From NCBI RefSeq assembly GCF_910592395.1, contig NC_088315.1:17963808-18027807 (forward strand): a stretch of 64,000 nt of DNA. Reading direction: 5' to 3'. Positions 46,101 through 57,085 of the stretch are shown here, one piece after another. Under the pieces are notes generated by a model. That model made no database searches and was not told where the DNA came from. It saw nothing but the letters and a program-made list of their open reading frames with translations. The stretch comes from Lineus longissimus (lineage: Eukaryota > Nemertea > Pilidiophora > Heteronemertea > Lineidae). How positions within the stretch are numbered: the first letter of the stretch is position 1; every line of letters starts with the position of its first letter. The translations under genes and the position numbers were made by a program.

Positions 46101-48425
46101 TTCATGTATGGTAGCCCGGAAGGATTCAGGAGAAGTCATATTCCAAGCATACATATCGGGCCTTATAAGGGGATAAAAACTTGCAAGTAATATCACTAGA
46201 ATCGAGAGAAAAGCAAGAAATGATGGAGATAAAGTTGCCACAATTCATTTTAAAAAATAAAACATGAATGCAAACAATAAATAGATACCAAGTTTAAATA
46301 GTGAAAAATTGCTCATTTTTTAGCAATTTTCAAAATTTTGCCCCACAACTGAAGGGGTTAATATTAAGGTCCTCTACCCCTGTTGCTTAGTTAGGTTTAA
46401 AAAAACTACCCACTGGAGTGCTCTAGAATTCTGCATTAGTTGGCCTCCAATAGTCTAACTCACTTGGGCACAGCATGGCATAGAAGTTAGAGAGCCGTGG
46501 ATTTTGACTTACCCCTTCCGCCCATGACCTTTTGACCTCTAGCTGACCCCAAATTGACCCAATTAGAAAACAATTGATCTCAAAATGTAGCACACCTTAT
46601 AAGCTTTCCACAGATACCAAATATGATGGAAACATTTATGTGGAACCCTTTGAAAAATGCAATATTATTTGCCCTACCCCTAAATTTGGGGGCGATTTTC
46701 CACTGCTCCGAAAATACAAAAGTAGGCTGAAAAATTAGTTTCGCGGATGATTTGCCCGAGCAGGCCTCTGGAATCTGATGCAGAATGATCCACTCTACAA
46801 AAAAATATTAGAAACAAAAGTATGTCATGACGTGACCCAGTTGCTCCTGTTTTATGCACATTTCTGAGGTCTGGCACCCCTACTACTATGAGGTATATGA
46901 ATCGTTCCACCACCGACTAGTCCGTCCGCCTCCCAGACTCGTGTCGTAACTGCATGCGCACCCGCCGCGATATCACTGAACCACGTCGCCAAGATGTGCC
47001 TCATCCTGTCAACCTTCTTGTGTCGCCATCATTTCATGTGTTATTTAATGATGCGAACTGCTACTGCAGAATGGATGATGACTGGGCAGCCGACAGCTTG
47101 GTAATAAATGCCCTTAACAACACCAATGATCCTTTAAAGGGACACCTTGGGTGTTGGATTTTTTAACTTGGCTTGTTGCGAGGCAGTTTTGGACATGGCT
47201 TGTGTATTTCAGATGGTCACGATCCCATTGGAAGCCATTTTTGTCCACATCAAACCAACATAATATCAATTTTCCCTTATAAAACCTTGATTTTCCTTCC
47301 CAGGAGTTCGAGATACGTAAATATGAGGTATCGTACTGGACAAGCACTGACATGTACGAAATGGATCTTCAGGATGCATTCAGGACTGGATTCAGGAGGC
47401 TATTTAAATACATCACAGGAGAAAATGAAAACAGTAAGTTTGGTCCTTTATAATTATTTGCTCATTTTTAGACGAAAGGCAAACACATTCTTACGAACAA
47501 CATACCTTCCAGATTCCAGCTTTGTATGTCCGGCCCAGCAGTAACCACCGTCCAGTCACAAAACAATCACGGCATCACCAACCACAGGAATTCATCAAGT
47601 CCGTACAAATAGCGTACAAATAGCATAAAATATCTTTCAACGGACTACGGTAGACGCTTGACTTCAGATGATAATACCCATGTGAGCGTATTTTCCAATA
47701 TTTTCAGAGGAGAAACTCGCCATGACGTGTCCAGTCCTCACTAAGATCAAGCCAGGTCCCGGTCCAACATGCGAGAGCAACTTCACCCGGAGTTTCATGG
47801 TTCCCTTCTCACACCAACCCAGTGCGCCTGCGCCAACGGACAAGGACGTCTACCTCAATTCCATGCCGGAGATGACAGTATATGTCAGGTGAGCAACACT
47901 CACATTAGCAGTGACGCTGTCATAACGGTGGCTCTTGAACGAGTTTACATTACAGTACACGTACCCACACTCTTTCTTCCTCTTCTTCAGCGTTCGCTCT
48001 GCACTTGGAGGTGATTTTCTCCAGAGAGTATTCCTCCTCGAAGGCAGGATGAGCGTTTTTCCGTGCCACTACGGTTAGGCGCCAATTGGGTTTATTGGCC
48101 AAATGACTCCGACCTAGGCCAGATGTCTTTAACCTGCCCTGGCATAGAAACCAGATACAAGGAACCTCGGTTTTAAGTCTTATTCGAAGGACTGACACCT
48201 ACACACCAAATTCCACTGTTATCTAAGCTTTCTCATCCCTTCGTCCCATTTAGATCGTTTGGGGGTTTCGCCAGTGAGACAGACTGGATCCAAAACGCCG
48301 CGGATCTCGCCCAGGCCATCGGCAACGCCAGTCTATTCGACGACTCCCATTTCTATACCGCTGGGTACGACAGCCCCTACCGACCAACGAACAGGCACAA
48401 CGAAGTCTGGTTCCTTGCCAAATGA
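40150..48425 (+). CDS. HEBP2-like: SOUL/HEBP-family heme-binding protein, copy 3
   Basis: Four exons: 40150-40302, 47304-47433, 47708-47888, 48254-48425; 211 residues (208 if the second ATG at 40159 is used). Exon lengths 2-4 and all phases equal copy 1. The N-terminus is a signal peptide (MRIGGFTILVVVAMAGAEE), then CRGVDCPRF. The SOUL domain has YEVSYWTSTDMYEM, TGFRRLFKYITG, LAMTCPVLTKI, CESNFTRSF (sequon), NSMPEMTVYVR, SFGGFAS, FYTAGYDSP and HNEVWFLAK. It is clearly diverged from copies 1/2, so it is the older paralogue. Where copies 1/2 have Cys159 it has Ser, leaving an even four cysteines. Intron 1 (7 kb) contains a whole DNA transposon. Probably secreted and heme- or porphyrin-binding by family membership. 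Confidence 0.95.
41446..45510 (-). CDS. Transposon protein, XPG-nuclease-like, split by a foldback insertion
   Basis: The protein starts at ATG 45510 and runs 515 codons to 43966; it resumes at 42123 and ends at 41446. Dropping the insertion and one target duplication gives one in-frame 740-residue ORF without stops. N-terminal part: Cys pairs CIICQ, CHSVCRNKY, CFVCEK and YHKGC, probable zinc ligands. Middle: EEADTR (455-460) and DTDVLLLAIYH (from 483), then GCDSVSYIFRCGKK (from 542), resembling the acidic I-region and helix-hairpin of XPG/FEN nucleases. C-terminus: Cys-rich CNCQKGRCRSNCPC and CRCCGDPRNC. As present, the reading frame enters the insert and stops, so the protein is truncated. 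No separate helicase or DDE transposase is seen. Confidence 0.75.
42133..43965. mobile_element. Nested foldback element with 9-bp target duplication
   Basis: 1833 bp, arms 42133-42851 and 43246-43965, almost perfect inverted copies about 720 bp long, tips GGGTGTATACAAAACC. Flanked by ACATGGTAT at 42124-42132 and 43966-43974. Each arm carries 3-4 units of about 113 bp, and each unit is itself palindromic (AAAACTAAGATCCCC against GGGGATCTTAGTTTT). The roughly 395-bp spacer has no transposase. The 9-bp duplication and long TIRs suggest mobilisation by a Mutator-like (MULE) transposase; this is inference. Confidence 0.9.
46889..47303 (+). other. Intron 1 remainder of SOUL copy 3
   Basis: Between the DNA transposon and exon 2. 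47165-47260 matches part of repeat I (TTGCGAGGCAGTTTTGGACA), placing that repeat next to exon 2 in all three SOUL copies. No other exon seen. Confidence 0.6.
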
Positions 48426-49414
48426 AAGGGACGCATGTAGGGATCGAAATGTCACTGCCAAGGAGAAGTAGTGTGCAATCGATCAGGGGCCGTTCAACGT
48501 GTGGACTTTAAAAAAATATCAGGAAAGCTTTTACACCATGTAGTAATCTTCAAATTCGTAAGTGCTCTTAAGACTACACTCCTACGCAGTGATTGAAGTT
48601 TATAGAATCGGACTTGAGGAAAGACTTGCGTTTGAACATCACCACTGCTCTCGGAGTGTAATTCATTATCATTAATGCTGTGGACTCAGACGGTCATGTA
48701 AGGTAAAGTGGTGCAATTATTATAGCCTCTGTACTCCTGCAGTATAGTGTAATTAATGCATACAGAGGTGACAATAATGCAGTTTCACCTTTGTAGAAAC
48801 TAAATGTTGAAATCAAAAGCATTTTGTTCGTTTCATGGTTAGTTACATTCGCTGAATTCAGATGGCAGGACGATCGCATTCGCCACTGCGTTAGACACTT
48901 TCACCAGTCTCCTCGACGGTCACGTGTTTCTCACAAAGATGGGCAACCTCGAGCCAAGGAATACCAGCGCGCTCGGTATTGACAGTGCACGGCTCGTCTC
49001 GGGTAAATCAACGAAGCCTCCTCGACCCTCCGCAGCGGCGGATAGGGTCGAGGTTACCTGGACTACGTATCCCTACTTCGCGTACAGCTTAGCGGGTCGA
49101 GGCTATGGGCTACCCTCCTTGTGGTCATAAATGCAGTGACCATTCTCACCAATCAACAGAAAATCTGCAGTTAAAGTCCTCAATTCTAGGAAGGGGGGGG
49201 GGGGGCATCCTGAGCTTCAGAGCCTTTCACTCAGCACTGACCGAGTCAGTACATGTATGTGCGCGAAGGGGGAGAATGTCACTGACCCTGGTTTTCGAGG
49301 ATGGAGGGGCGGAGGGGTATTATGAGAAATGAAGTTTTCTTTCAATTTTACAATTTTTTTAGAAAATGTACACGCGATCCCTTATAGAAATCATACGATA
49401 ATTGACATTAGATG
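48426..49414. other. 3' flank of SOUL copy 3, no gene seen
   Basis: A run of G lies at about 49193-49205. 49206-49312 is repeat J (GCATCCTGAGCTTCAGAGCC), also found at 57541-57640 and 58560-58660. Short frames are unsupported. Confidence 0.45.
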
Positions 49415-49690
49415 TAGCCGGTGGCCAGGAAGATAATGTACCTACTCGCCACTAGGCGCCGCCGCGTGTAGTGTCACGTCATGCTGGCCTCCAATAAATC
49501 ATTTTCAACATTTTCGACATGACTGGCTAATCTCATGTCGGCCTACAGTTAAATTTCGTTCCAGTGCACTGTTCATTGCAGTTCAGTGTTTTTTAATGAT
49601 CCTGTTAGGAGAAGTCTCGGCCCATCTGGAGGCCATCACAACAAATCTCCTGTCCAAGTTGTCCCTTTAAGGTTCAAATTCATTGCGGAA
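49415..49690 (+). repeat. Repeat I, diverged copy
   Basis: Shares CAGGAAGATAATG, GCCACTAGGCG, CATTGCAGTTCAGTG and AAGTTGTCCCTTTAAG with the block upstream of SOUL exon 2 at 27430-27720. No SOUL exon follows it. Confidence 0.65.
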
Positions 49691-52504
49691 TGGTAAAGTG
49701 GTGGTGGTGGTGTGGGGGGGGGGGGGGGATAGGAAACAAATGCCAGGATGAGATATCAGTACGCTTCTACCGGAGGGACCTCTGTCCCTGGTTCAGTTTG
49801 ATGTCAAGTTGTGCAACATGGTCCAATGTCTAAAGTCCGTCAGTTACCAACACTTGTAACGACAACGTACTTTGGTATTTTGAATGGGGTCGATGTCCCG
49901 TGGATACGGTATCGCGATGATTGCGCATTGAGTAAATTAGATTTTTGTTTACAAATGAACGCATCGATGCGTCAACCAAAGCGCCCCGCAAATGGCAGAT
50001 TTTTATCGCTACAACCTGCCATAGTTATCACTGCGCTGAGCGATAGCAACATCACTCGTGTGCGGGTAAAACTGATAATTTCTAGGTTTGGTGTTAATCA
50101 CCGTTGTGTTGAAGTCGAGGTCCTGGCTGTTCAAAGCAAGTCTTGTTACTAACGCTGGCGTTAACTTGGACTTATCTCTTTCAGTTAAATCACGACGCTA
50201 TTTGGTAAGTTAACGCCAGCGTTTTATTTTGAACAGCCGGACCTTGATAGTTAAGGATTTAAAAAATTATCCCCGAACAAGCATTGCACAATAGGGGAGG
50301 ACGTATGCTCAAGAGGAACTAATTCGCTTTTACACCGGCCATTGAGCAACGTATGCAGTGCATACCTGTTACACTCCGCACGCAGTGGATCGGCCTCGTC
50401 CTACCCCTACAAGTTTACTGTGTAAAGGATGACAATGGGCTCCCTCAGGAGTTATTACCAGTGAGCACGACCAACAACAGCATGACGCATATTTCCAAAG
50501 TAAAAGTCAATTGACACTTTTGATCATTCACCGTTTTTAACGAGCTTCCGAAGTTATTTGCGTAAGGAAATAGTTGGCTATTGACCCAATAATCATCAGC
50601 TTCGGATGACACTGGGGAAGTCCGCTCTTGGCATCATTTCATCCAGGACCCGTAGTCCTGTAATATGATTGGCCTAGGAGAGGGATTCGTTGCTTTCGAA
50701 GGCCTATAATTTATGTATACATATGGATAAATGATGACTTCCTCGTCAACAAAAGACAACTAAGCATATATCATTCCGTATCATAGTTACGGTGGCTTGG
50801 AAAGGCCATCATATTTTTTATTTCCACATGCCAGATTTTATTTTTTTCACAACTCAAGCGCTCGACTATTAACTATCTAAAACCAAGAAAGTTTAACTAC
50901 ACTATTCAAATAGATGTTGAAAATGTTGATGCTGTTGTATAAGTAATTAGCCTAATCAAAAGTTATCAATTAACTCCTAGCGACTAAAATGTTACTGCTC
51001 TTTCAATTTGACGACACGACTTTGAAACAGGCCGTTGTGACTTTTCTGACAACTCAGCCATGACGCGATGGACTTCACGTCACCCAGGTAGAGCGATGCT
51101 TATACGTCATTGCCAGTGCAAAGCCCCCGAAACGCAAAGGTGAACGACGCCTTTCCCATTGTCCAAACATCGTTATCAGGAGATAGAACAATGGGAGAGG
51201 CGTTCACGTTGGCGCCCACTGGGGTTGTGCGAAAACTTTCTATTAACACGCCGTTCCTCGCCTCTTCGCAGTGCCGCGCCAATGCATCAATCCGTACAAA
51301 TCATGATCCCTGCACGGAGGGCTCACTCGGCAAAAACTCCGGACAAACCTGATAATTTCGTCTGTTAAAATATATACATTTTTCGGTGGAATTTTGTCTA
51401 ATGGAAACTGCACGGAAGGTGACCGGGCGACCGAAAGCTTGATAAGAATGCTTTTGCATGTTATTACCCGCCTACTCCTTTAAGTTTCCGGAGCTAGCCT
51501 GAATTGTAGTTTGCGCTTCTGATCAACAACTTGAAAACATTTCGAGGGAGGTGAATCATGGAGATGACACGAGCAAATATCGATAGGACATATTCATTGT
51601 CACTGGCCTAAATTGTAGATTAAAATCAGGACAGTATATCTTTTGAAGCTAAATAAATATGATATACACCGTTTACATAGGACAAAAAAATGAGCTGGTT
51701 GTGAGTAGCAGAGATGTTATCAGGGTTCAAGCTACGGTCATGAGGTTGGAGTCAGCAGAGGCGAAGCTTTTGAAACTAATGATTGATGAGGCCGAATAGC
51801 CTACATGTAGTACCATACGGTACCACGGGTGGCGCTAATGTAATGCATGAGTCTGCACGTGACAGACTAATAGCGGGAGATAGGGGGTACAACCAAAAAA
51901 TATACAACATGATTAAGCGTGACCACAGGCACCGCCATTTTGTCTAGAATTTGAACTCCTATAAAGTTAATTAGAACTTTCAAAACGAAGTGAGGTGAGG
52001 GTCAGTTCTTAGTGCCGATGGTCAACCCTTAAAGGGGGACTATAGGCAGGAGGAGAGGGGCTAATTTCGCCATCTTCAAGTGACTATTACACATAGTAAG
52101 GGCCCTTGGTCATATCAGACTTAGCATTCAATATATCCCTCGTACAAGCGTGAATCATTTTGACCTACTGTGAGATATGAGAGACCCATATTGGCGACTT
52201 TGTGTAACTTTATCTTTCCTGCCTAGCTGCTGCCTATAATGTCCCTATAATGCGGCTTACCTTTGGGACAACCTGTATGCAGAACGTAAGGTCAATACTT
52301 TTCGTTTACTTGCCTTTTCCGTTTGACAGGCATTTGATCAACACATGATAGCAATCTATGATGAGTCACAGTCCCCAAAATCATTCAAATACACGCATAT
52401 AAATATAGATGAATATCTTGCCTGATCAAAACACTTTAGGGACCACCATGAAGGGCGTGTTGGGATAATACTGCCAGAACCTACATTAGTTCTGAGCTGT
52501 GGAC
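49691..52504. other. Repeat-bearing stretch without a recognised gene
   Basis: Contains a G run at about 49716-49729, an inverted-repeat hairpin at 50117-50250 (TAACGCTGGCGTTAAC against GTTAACGCCAGCG, with outer GGCTGTTCAAA arms), a family H copy at 50369-50456, the hairpin MITE at 51115-51240, and 52140-52200, which matches spacer S of the SOUL duplication (CTGTGAGATATGAGAGACCC). Confidence 0.5.
51115..51240. repeat. Hairpin MITE family F, copy 2
   Basis: Shares with 11815-11940 the sequence CCCCGAAACGC, GAACGACGCCT, AACAATGGGAGAGGCGTTC and GTTGGCGCC; arms pair around a central AT-rich loop. Confidence 0.78.
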
Positions 52505-52790
52505 AAATTTGGTGTGGGATTCACCTGATTATAATACCCCCTGCTTGACACCATGCACCGCGACTTGAAGTATCAATGCTGATCTCTGATAATGATTTTC
52601 GCCAGTTACGAGGCAGTTTTTGACATGTCTTGTGAATTTCAGGCACCCCGTAATAGTGCAATGTTTATTGCAGTTCAAAGATTCTTCAACAATCCTGTTT
52701 GGTGACGTTGCGGTCCTAATGGAAGTTATTTTTGTATGAAAAACCAACAGGTCTCATGCCCAAGTTGTCCCTTTAAATGAGTTGATTTGA
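52505..52790 (+). repeat. Repeat I, diverged copy
   Basis: Shares GCTGATCTCTGATAATGATT, TTTTCGCCAGTTACGAGGCA and TTTTTGTATGAAAAACCAAC with 27430-27720. It follows a piece of spacer S at 52140-52200, the same order as in the SOUL duplication units. Confidence 0.7.
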
Positions 52791-53216
52791 TATGATGACA
52801 ACTTTATAAACGTTGAGGGATTTCGATTTCGCCACCGAAGCCTCGGGGTATTTCAAGGGTTATAGAGACTAGAAATCGTTTGACGATAGGTCCTTATCTC
52901 TTGTTGACATTAAAAACATTTGAAAGTAAATAAGCCTTAATTGTCACTTAGCCTATATATTTTTGCACCGACAGCAAATAAAGTAAATGGTAAAATATCG
53001 GGTTTTCCCCGTCGTAAAATGCTGTAAAGTTATTTCCTTGTCAGAAATTTCAAGCTCTCTTCACTGAAACTGAACTGAAACACTTCTTTCACACGAAGAA
53101 AAAACATATTTCTACACTCCGGATGCAGCGGATCGGTCTCATCCCTCCCAACTGTAGGATGGCTACGTTTAGGACTGCAATGGACTGCCTCAGGAGTCTA
53201 CGGAGAGTCGGAGCTG

Positions 53217-53290
53217 TCGGGATGGCGTAGTGGAGTCATCAGAGCATGTTAACTATGAGTTACGGTGTTCGACTCCCGGTCGGTCCAGTT
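53217..53290 (+). repeat. tRNA-derived SINE head
   Basis: Contains a B-box-like GTGTTCGACTCCCGG and, about 40 bp upstream, an A-box-like GTAGTGGAGTCATCAGAGC. The stems do not form a good tRNA cloverleaf, so it is a SINE rather than a functional tRNA. A family H copy (53113-53200) lies just upstream and may be part of the same element. Confidence 0.55.
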
Positions 53291-53576
53291 ATAAGTGATG
53301 AAGAGGACGACTCATTTCGACAGCGTCGCCGGGGTCTCCGGTTTCTTCCTTCTTTTGGTTACAAATCGCCCAATATTGTTTAAAGTGCTAATAGTTGATG
53401 TATTTGACGCTCAGCTCTCAACTCAATGTTTTTTAAGAGTACGGATTTCGAGAGCCCAATTTTCTCCGAAATATGGTTTGAATCTTGAGTTTCAGAGCAG
53501 GTGCAATAGTCACTATGTCCCTCAACCATCACCTACTGTCCCGAGGAAGACCATTAAGTCATTTTAAACATGCATA

Positions 53577-54605
53577 TTGTCTTCCAATAACAAGATTAGG
53601 CCGATTCACTGCGACCGGAGTGTAAGGCCGCATACTCCAAAGGGCAGATCATCCAAAATGTTGTCCTCCTCAGTCAAATCTGGTCGTTTCTCGGAAGTAC
53701 TTTCGCAACTAGGGATGGGTAAAGACCTTATACATGAGATGTTTAAAGGCTACTTGACTGAGCATTAAGCGCTCTTGGATTGGTGTTATTTGAGGATAAT
53801 GGGTTGGGTAGTCGTGAGAGGTTTGCAGATGAGCTTTCTATCCTGAAGGCGATTGGTGATATCCAGCATAAATTCTCAGTCCCAAATGCCCTCCTTGGTA
53901 TTTGTCATATAAAGTACATCCTGACGTAACCAGTGATTTTCAATATACTCCCCCTCTCGATATTTTGTATACGAGGTAGGAATATAGCAAAAACCTGATC
54001 TCAGGATGTATAAAGTATGGATTTATCTACAATTGGTAATATGCTATTTTAGCGTTTAATACTATACAGGGTGTTCCATATACAGCATGGCTTCTTCGAA
54101 TATTTTATTTTCTGGGGGGCAGGGCTGCCCCGGAAATATAGTTGACAATTAGATGCTCTGTAATGCATTTCCAGATATTTCAGTCAATAAATGATGGTAA
54201 GCTTTCCATTGGAAATAACTTGGTTTGTTCTTGACTTTGAAAATGGTTTTAGAAATTGCTAGGTCTCCGGCCTGGCACAGGCATCACTGTGATTAGGAAT
54301 TATTGAATTTAGAAGCTCTGAATGCGCCAAAACACTATACAACTCCATGCACCTCTTCAAAATCTATTTACATTTTCTAATTCAATGGCGTGTCAACTAC
54401 ATGTATACAGGAACGGGGAACATACAATCATGTAGTTAAATGTGTACATTTTTTTTCTTACACCCTGTATATTCTTGTTCTCGCCGGGTCTGATGACTCA
54501 TTGATTGTTGATGAAAAGCCTTTGAAGTCCAATGTTGGGGAATTTGGTGATCAGGAATCACCTCTTAGTCCTTGCGCAACTCCCTTTTATGTCTGTGAGT
54601 GATTC
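53577..54605 (+). pseudogene. Possible degraded coding sequence of unknown family, split by a MITE
   Basis: Three stretches read like protein: 53577-53768 (SGRFSEVLSQLGMGKDLIHE, then MFKGYLTEH and stop), about 53780-53931 in another frame (LFEDNGLGSRERFADELSIL then AIGDIQHKF), and about 54480-54602 (SDDSLIVDEKPLKSNVGEFG then ESPLSPCATPF and stop). They may be parts of one old gene or transposon protein broken by frameshift and by the MITE at 54063-54473. I do not recognise the family, and chance openness is possible. Confidence 0.3.
54063..54473. repeat. MITE family K with TATACAGGGTGT ends
   Basis: Left end TATACAGGGTGTTCC, right end TTACACCCTGTATA; inverted repeats of about 12 bp and TA at both edges, typical of Tc1/mariner-related MITEs. 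About 410 bp, no transposase. Confidence 0.65.
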
Positions 54606-56468
54606 ATTTTCGCGAGTAAACACAAATTTAAACGGTGCAGAATACTGAACTATACTGAGCTTTCAGATTTCGGCAGCAAACGGGATTCAGTCTTCCGAAT
54701 TCGTCAACTTTTCAGTCTGCTTCGCGAACATTCGGCATTTCGCAATTTACCAAATCGTCAACCTTGTGAAAGTCGTCGTAATAATTGTGTCACGTATATT
54801 GCAATGGGTTATTTCGAGCGTAGATCATTCTCTTGTGATTGTGAGTACACATATTAGTATTTACATCGAATTCTTCCTGTATACCGAGTAAATCAGGGAT
54901 AAATGAGTTACTCGTGATCTGCAGTCTTGTACAATAGTGAGATTATGTAACATGGGATGGCCCCGGGATTGACAATTCCGGCGACTGTAGGCTAATCATG
55001 AAGAGCTCAGAGCATGGCTTGAAGGAGCCGTTCGTATTTACTGTCAGGAAAATAGAAATGCAGTTATACACAATGCCCTTGCGCTGTTCTCATGCATGCA
55101 AATTTGCGGAAACTTGGTATTGATAGTTTATCATGTATTTGTATATCGGCCTTCACTACGGCAATGTTGATATTCATATTCAGTACGTAGTGACGCAATT
55201 GACAAACTCAAATAAAATACAAAATACTTTTTTCTTAAAGAACGGCATAGGCCTTTACGGCTCAGAAACGTAACGGCCATATTTGTACATAATTTGCTGA
55301 GTCGGAAGTATTAGAACGATACATGTGGATACCTAGCGGCGACTTTATGGAACTTTATCGCGGCAGGCCATCTGGCTACAGGCTAGTCTCCCTTTAAAGG
55401 GTAAACACACGCTCTTTAGTGACGGCTGACACGCCGGAAGTATAACGGTAGGGCCTATATTTTTCTCTGCTATTTCGCAGAATTTATCAACTTTGTGGCT
55501 GTATATGGGAAAAAGATCATAAAATCACCTGTCGATATCATTAAGGTGAAATTGGATAACCTATTCAATGATTCTAATAATCTCAACGTCGATATTAACA
55601 GGAATTATGAATGAAGATCGGAATGAATAGACCTAAACATTTCAAAGAACTTTACTACGTCCCACTACGCGTGAATTTAGCCTTTTATCTAAATTCATGA
55701 ATGAATTTAGGCGAATTCAAATGGCACCGGGTTATCCATTGTTAAACAGATTAGCTTATCCCAAATACGGTCTAAGACCGCCCTATTTATTCCGGGAATC
55801 TATTGACGAGATCGAATGACCAATTCGAAGATGGCCGCCTTTCTTAGCAGACGACACGAATAAAATTGTAAACAAATCTTGTTTGGTGATTTTCTAAATG
55901 TCATACGACCACGTGTGGGGGGGGGGGGGGGTTAATTTTGGAACTGAACATCTGAACTGTCAACAAAAACATCTTGTTTTCGCAGATTTTGTAATGTCGT
56001 CTGAAGTTTGTGCCCACACTTGTTTTTCGCGGAAGGTCAATACAGCCACTGTCGGAAAGCTTGATACCGTTTAGGCAAATCCGCCGCGGTTTGTCGTTGC
56101 TGTTTGCTGCTGCTGTTGCAACTCGGGCGGCAAACCACCGCTCTAGTGGAAGCAGTTCTTTAGCCTATAGCCCCTATCTGAAACCACGTTATTTTGCCCC
56201 TCACCTTGCATTGCACGGTCTTCCCTTGCCCAATGCATGCATGGTCTGTTGTATTTAAACAAACCTCGTTCACACCTAACCATCCTTCCACTGTCTTATC
56301 AAAGGGTTATCAGGCCAAACCTCGATAATATCGACCCCGTAAGACAGCGTTCATGGGGGTCCATAGGCCTAAATTAATAAATAAACGTACTGACCAACCA
56401 ATCCCATGCAACATCACCCTGTCATTTTCTGCAACAGATAACTTTAAAACGCTTGAATTTGATCCTAG
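54606..56468. other. No gene recognised
   Basis: Includes MITE E at 55020-55256 and a run of 15 G at 55917-55931. A plus-strand frame of 82 codons at 56010-56258 shows no recognisable domain. Confidence 0.4.
55020..55256 (+). repeat. MITE family E, copy 3
   Basis: Contains GAGCCGTTCGTA at the left, GAAAATAGAAATGCAGTTAT, CATATTCAGTACGTAGT and AACGGCATAGGCCTTTA at the right, closely matching 63181-63418. Confidence 0.82.
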
Positions 56469-56586
56469 TTGCGCGTACACCACGAAATATTGGTGGACCA
56501 ATTGCACGTACACCACCACATTGCCGCGACAAATTTTTTCGGCAATCCATTGCCGGTACAAATTGCCGGGCGAATTTGTCCCATCA
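56469..56586 (-). repeat. MITE family A, terminal fragment
   Basis: Matches the first 115 bp of the element at 5333-5724 (GTACACCACGAAATATTGGT through GCGAATTTGTCCCA) and stops abruptly inside it. Confidence 0.85.
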
Positions 56587-57004
56587 TAGTAGGGGGAACA
56601 TAGAACACGGGGCACCAAAGGATGAGACCCCACAGGCACCGTGTGTGTTAACCAGCAGTGAAAAAGACACCTGCAGCGTAGCTTACCATCAATTATCTCC
56701 CGAGACAGGTCATTCTTATACAGCGTATTTCCATGGTTTCTGACCTTGCTCTATGCGATTTTGGGCCATTTATTATCCCGGTCACCGCAGAAATAAATCT
56801 GGGGTTTCTATTCAACAAGCAGCGATAACTGCTCAATGGAACTCGACCAGTATACACCTTTCCAGAAATGGGGCGCTGAGTGTCCGAAATAGTGATGTCA
56901 TAAGGGGAAATTAGGCCTTATGGTGGAGGGACAAAGAAGATAGTCATGGTTGACCAACACACTTGGGGAAAAAGTTAGTTCCAATGCAAGCCATCAATTT
57001 CGGG

Positions 57005-57085
57005 AAGCATGTAGAGGAAGTCTCAGCCGTGAATCGAACCCAAGACCTCTTGATCTTGAGACCACGTGCGCCACCGCGCTTCCAT
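57005..57085 (-). repeat. tRNA-like SINE fragment, minus strand
   Basis: On the minus strand, GCGGTGGCGCACGTGGTCT (A-box-like) and GGGTTCGATTCACGGC (B-box-like) are spaced as in a tRNA. The sequence beyond does not complete a cloverleaf. Confidence 0.5.

Larger units (their letters stand above)
40493..46885 (-). mobile_element. DNA transposon with long TIRs, probably Academ-like
   Basis: Terminal inverted repeats of about 590 bp: left 40493-41083, right about 46290-46885, both starting TAGTAGGGGTGCCA and sharing CTGGGTCACGTCATGACATA; 20-40 bp just inside the tips are diverged. CTA occurs on both sides (40490-40492 and 46886-46888) as a likely 3-bp target duplication. The single large ORF on the minus strand has XPG-nuclease-like motifs. 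Academ elements are described with 3-4 bp duplications and an XPG domain, hence the assignment, which is from memory. It sits in intron 1 of SOUL copy 3. Confidence 0.75.

Noticed and set aside
46914-47166. Plus-strand ORF right of the DNA transposon
   Set aside because: Intronic, no domain, and no supporting splice sites in phase with SOUL copy 3.
53217-53290. Functional tRNA gene
   Set aside because: A- and B-box-like motifs are present but the acceptor and T stems do not pair well; kept as a SINE head.
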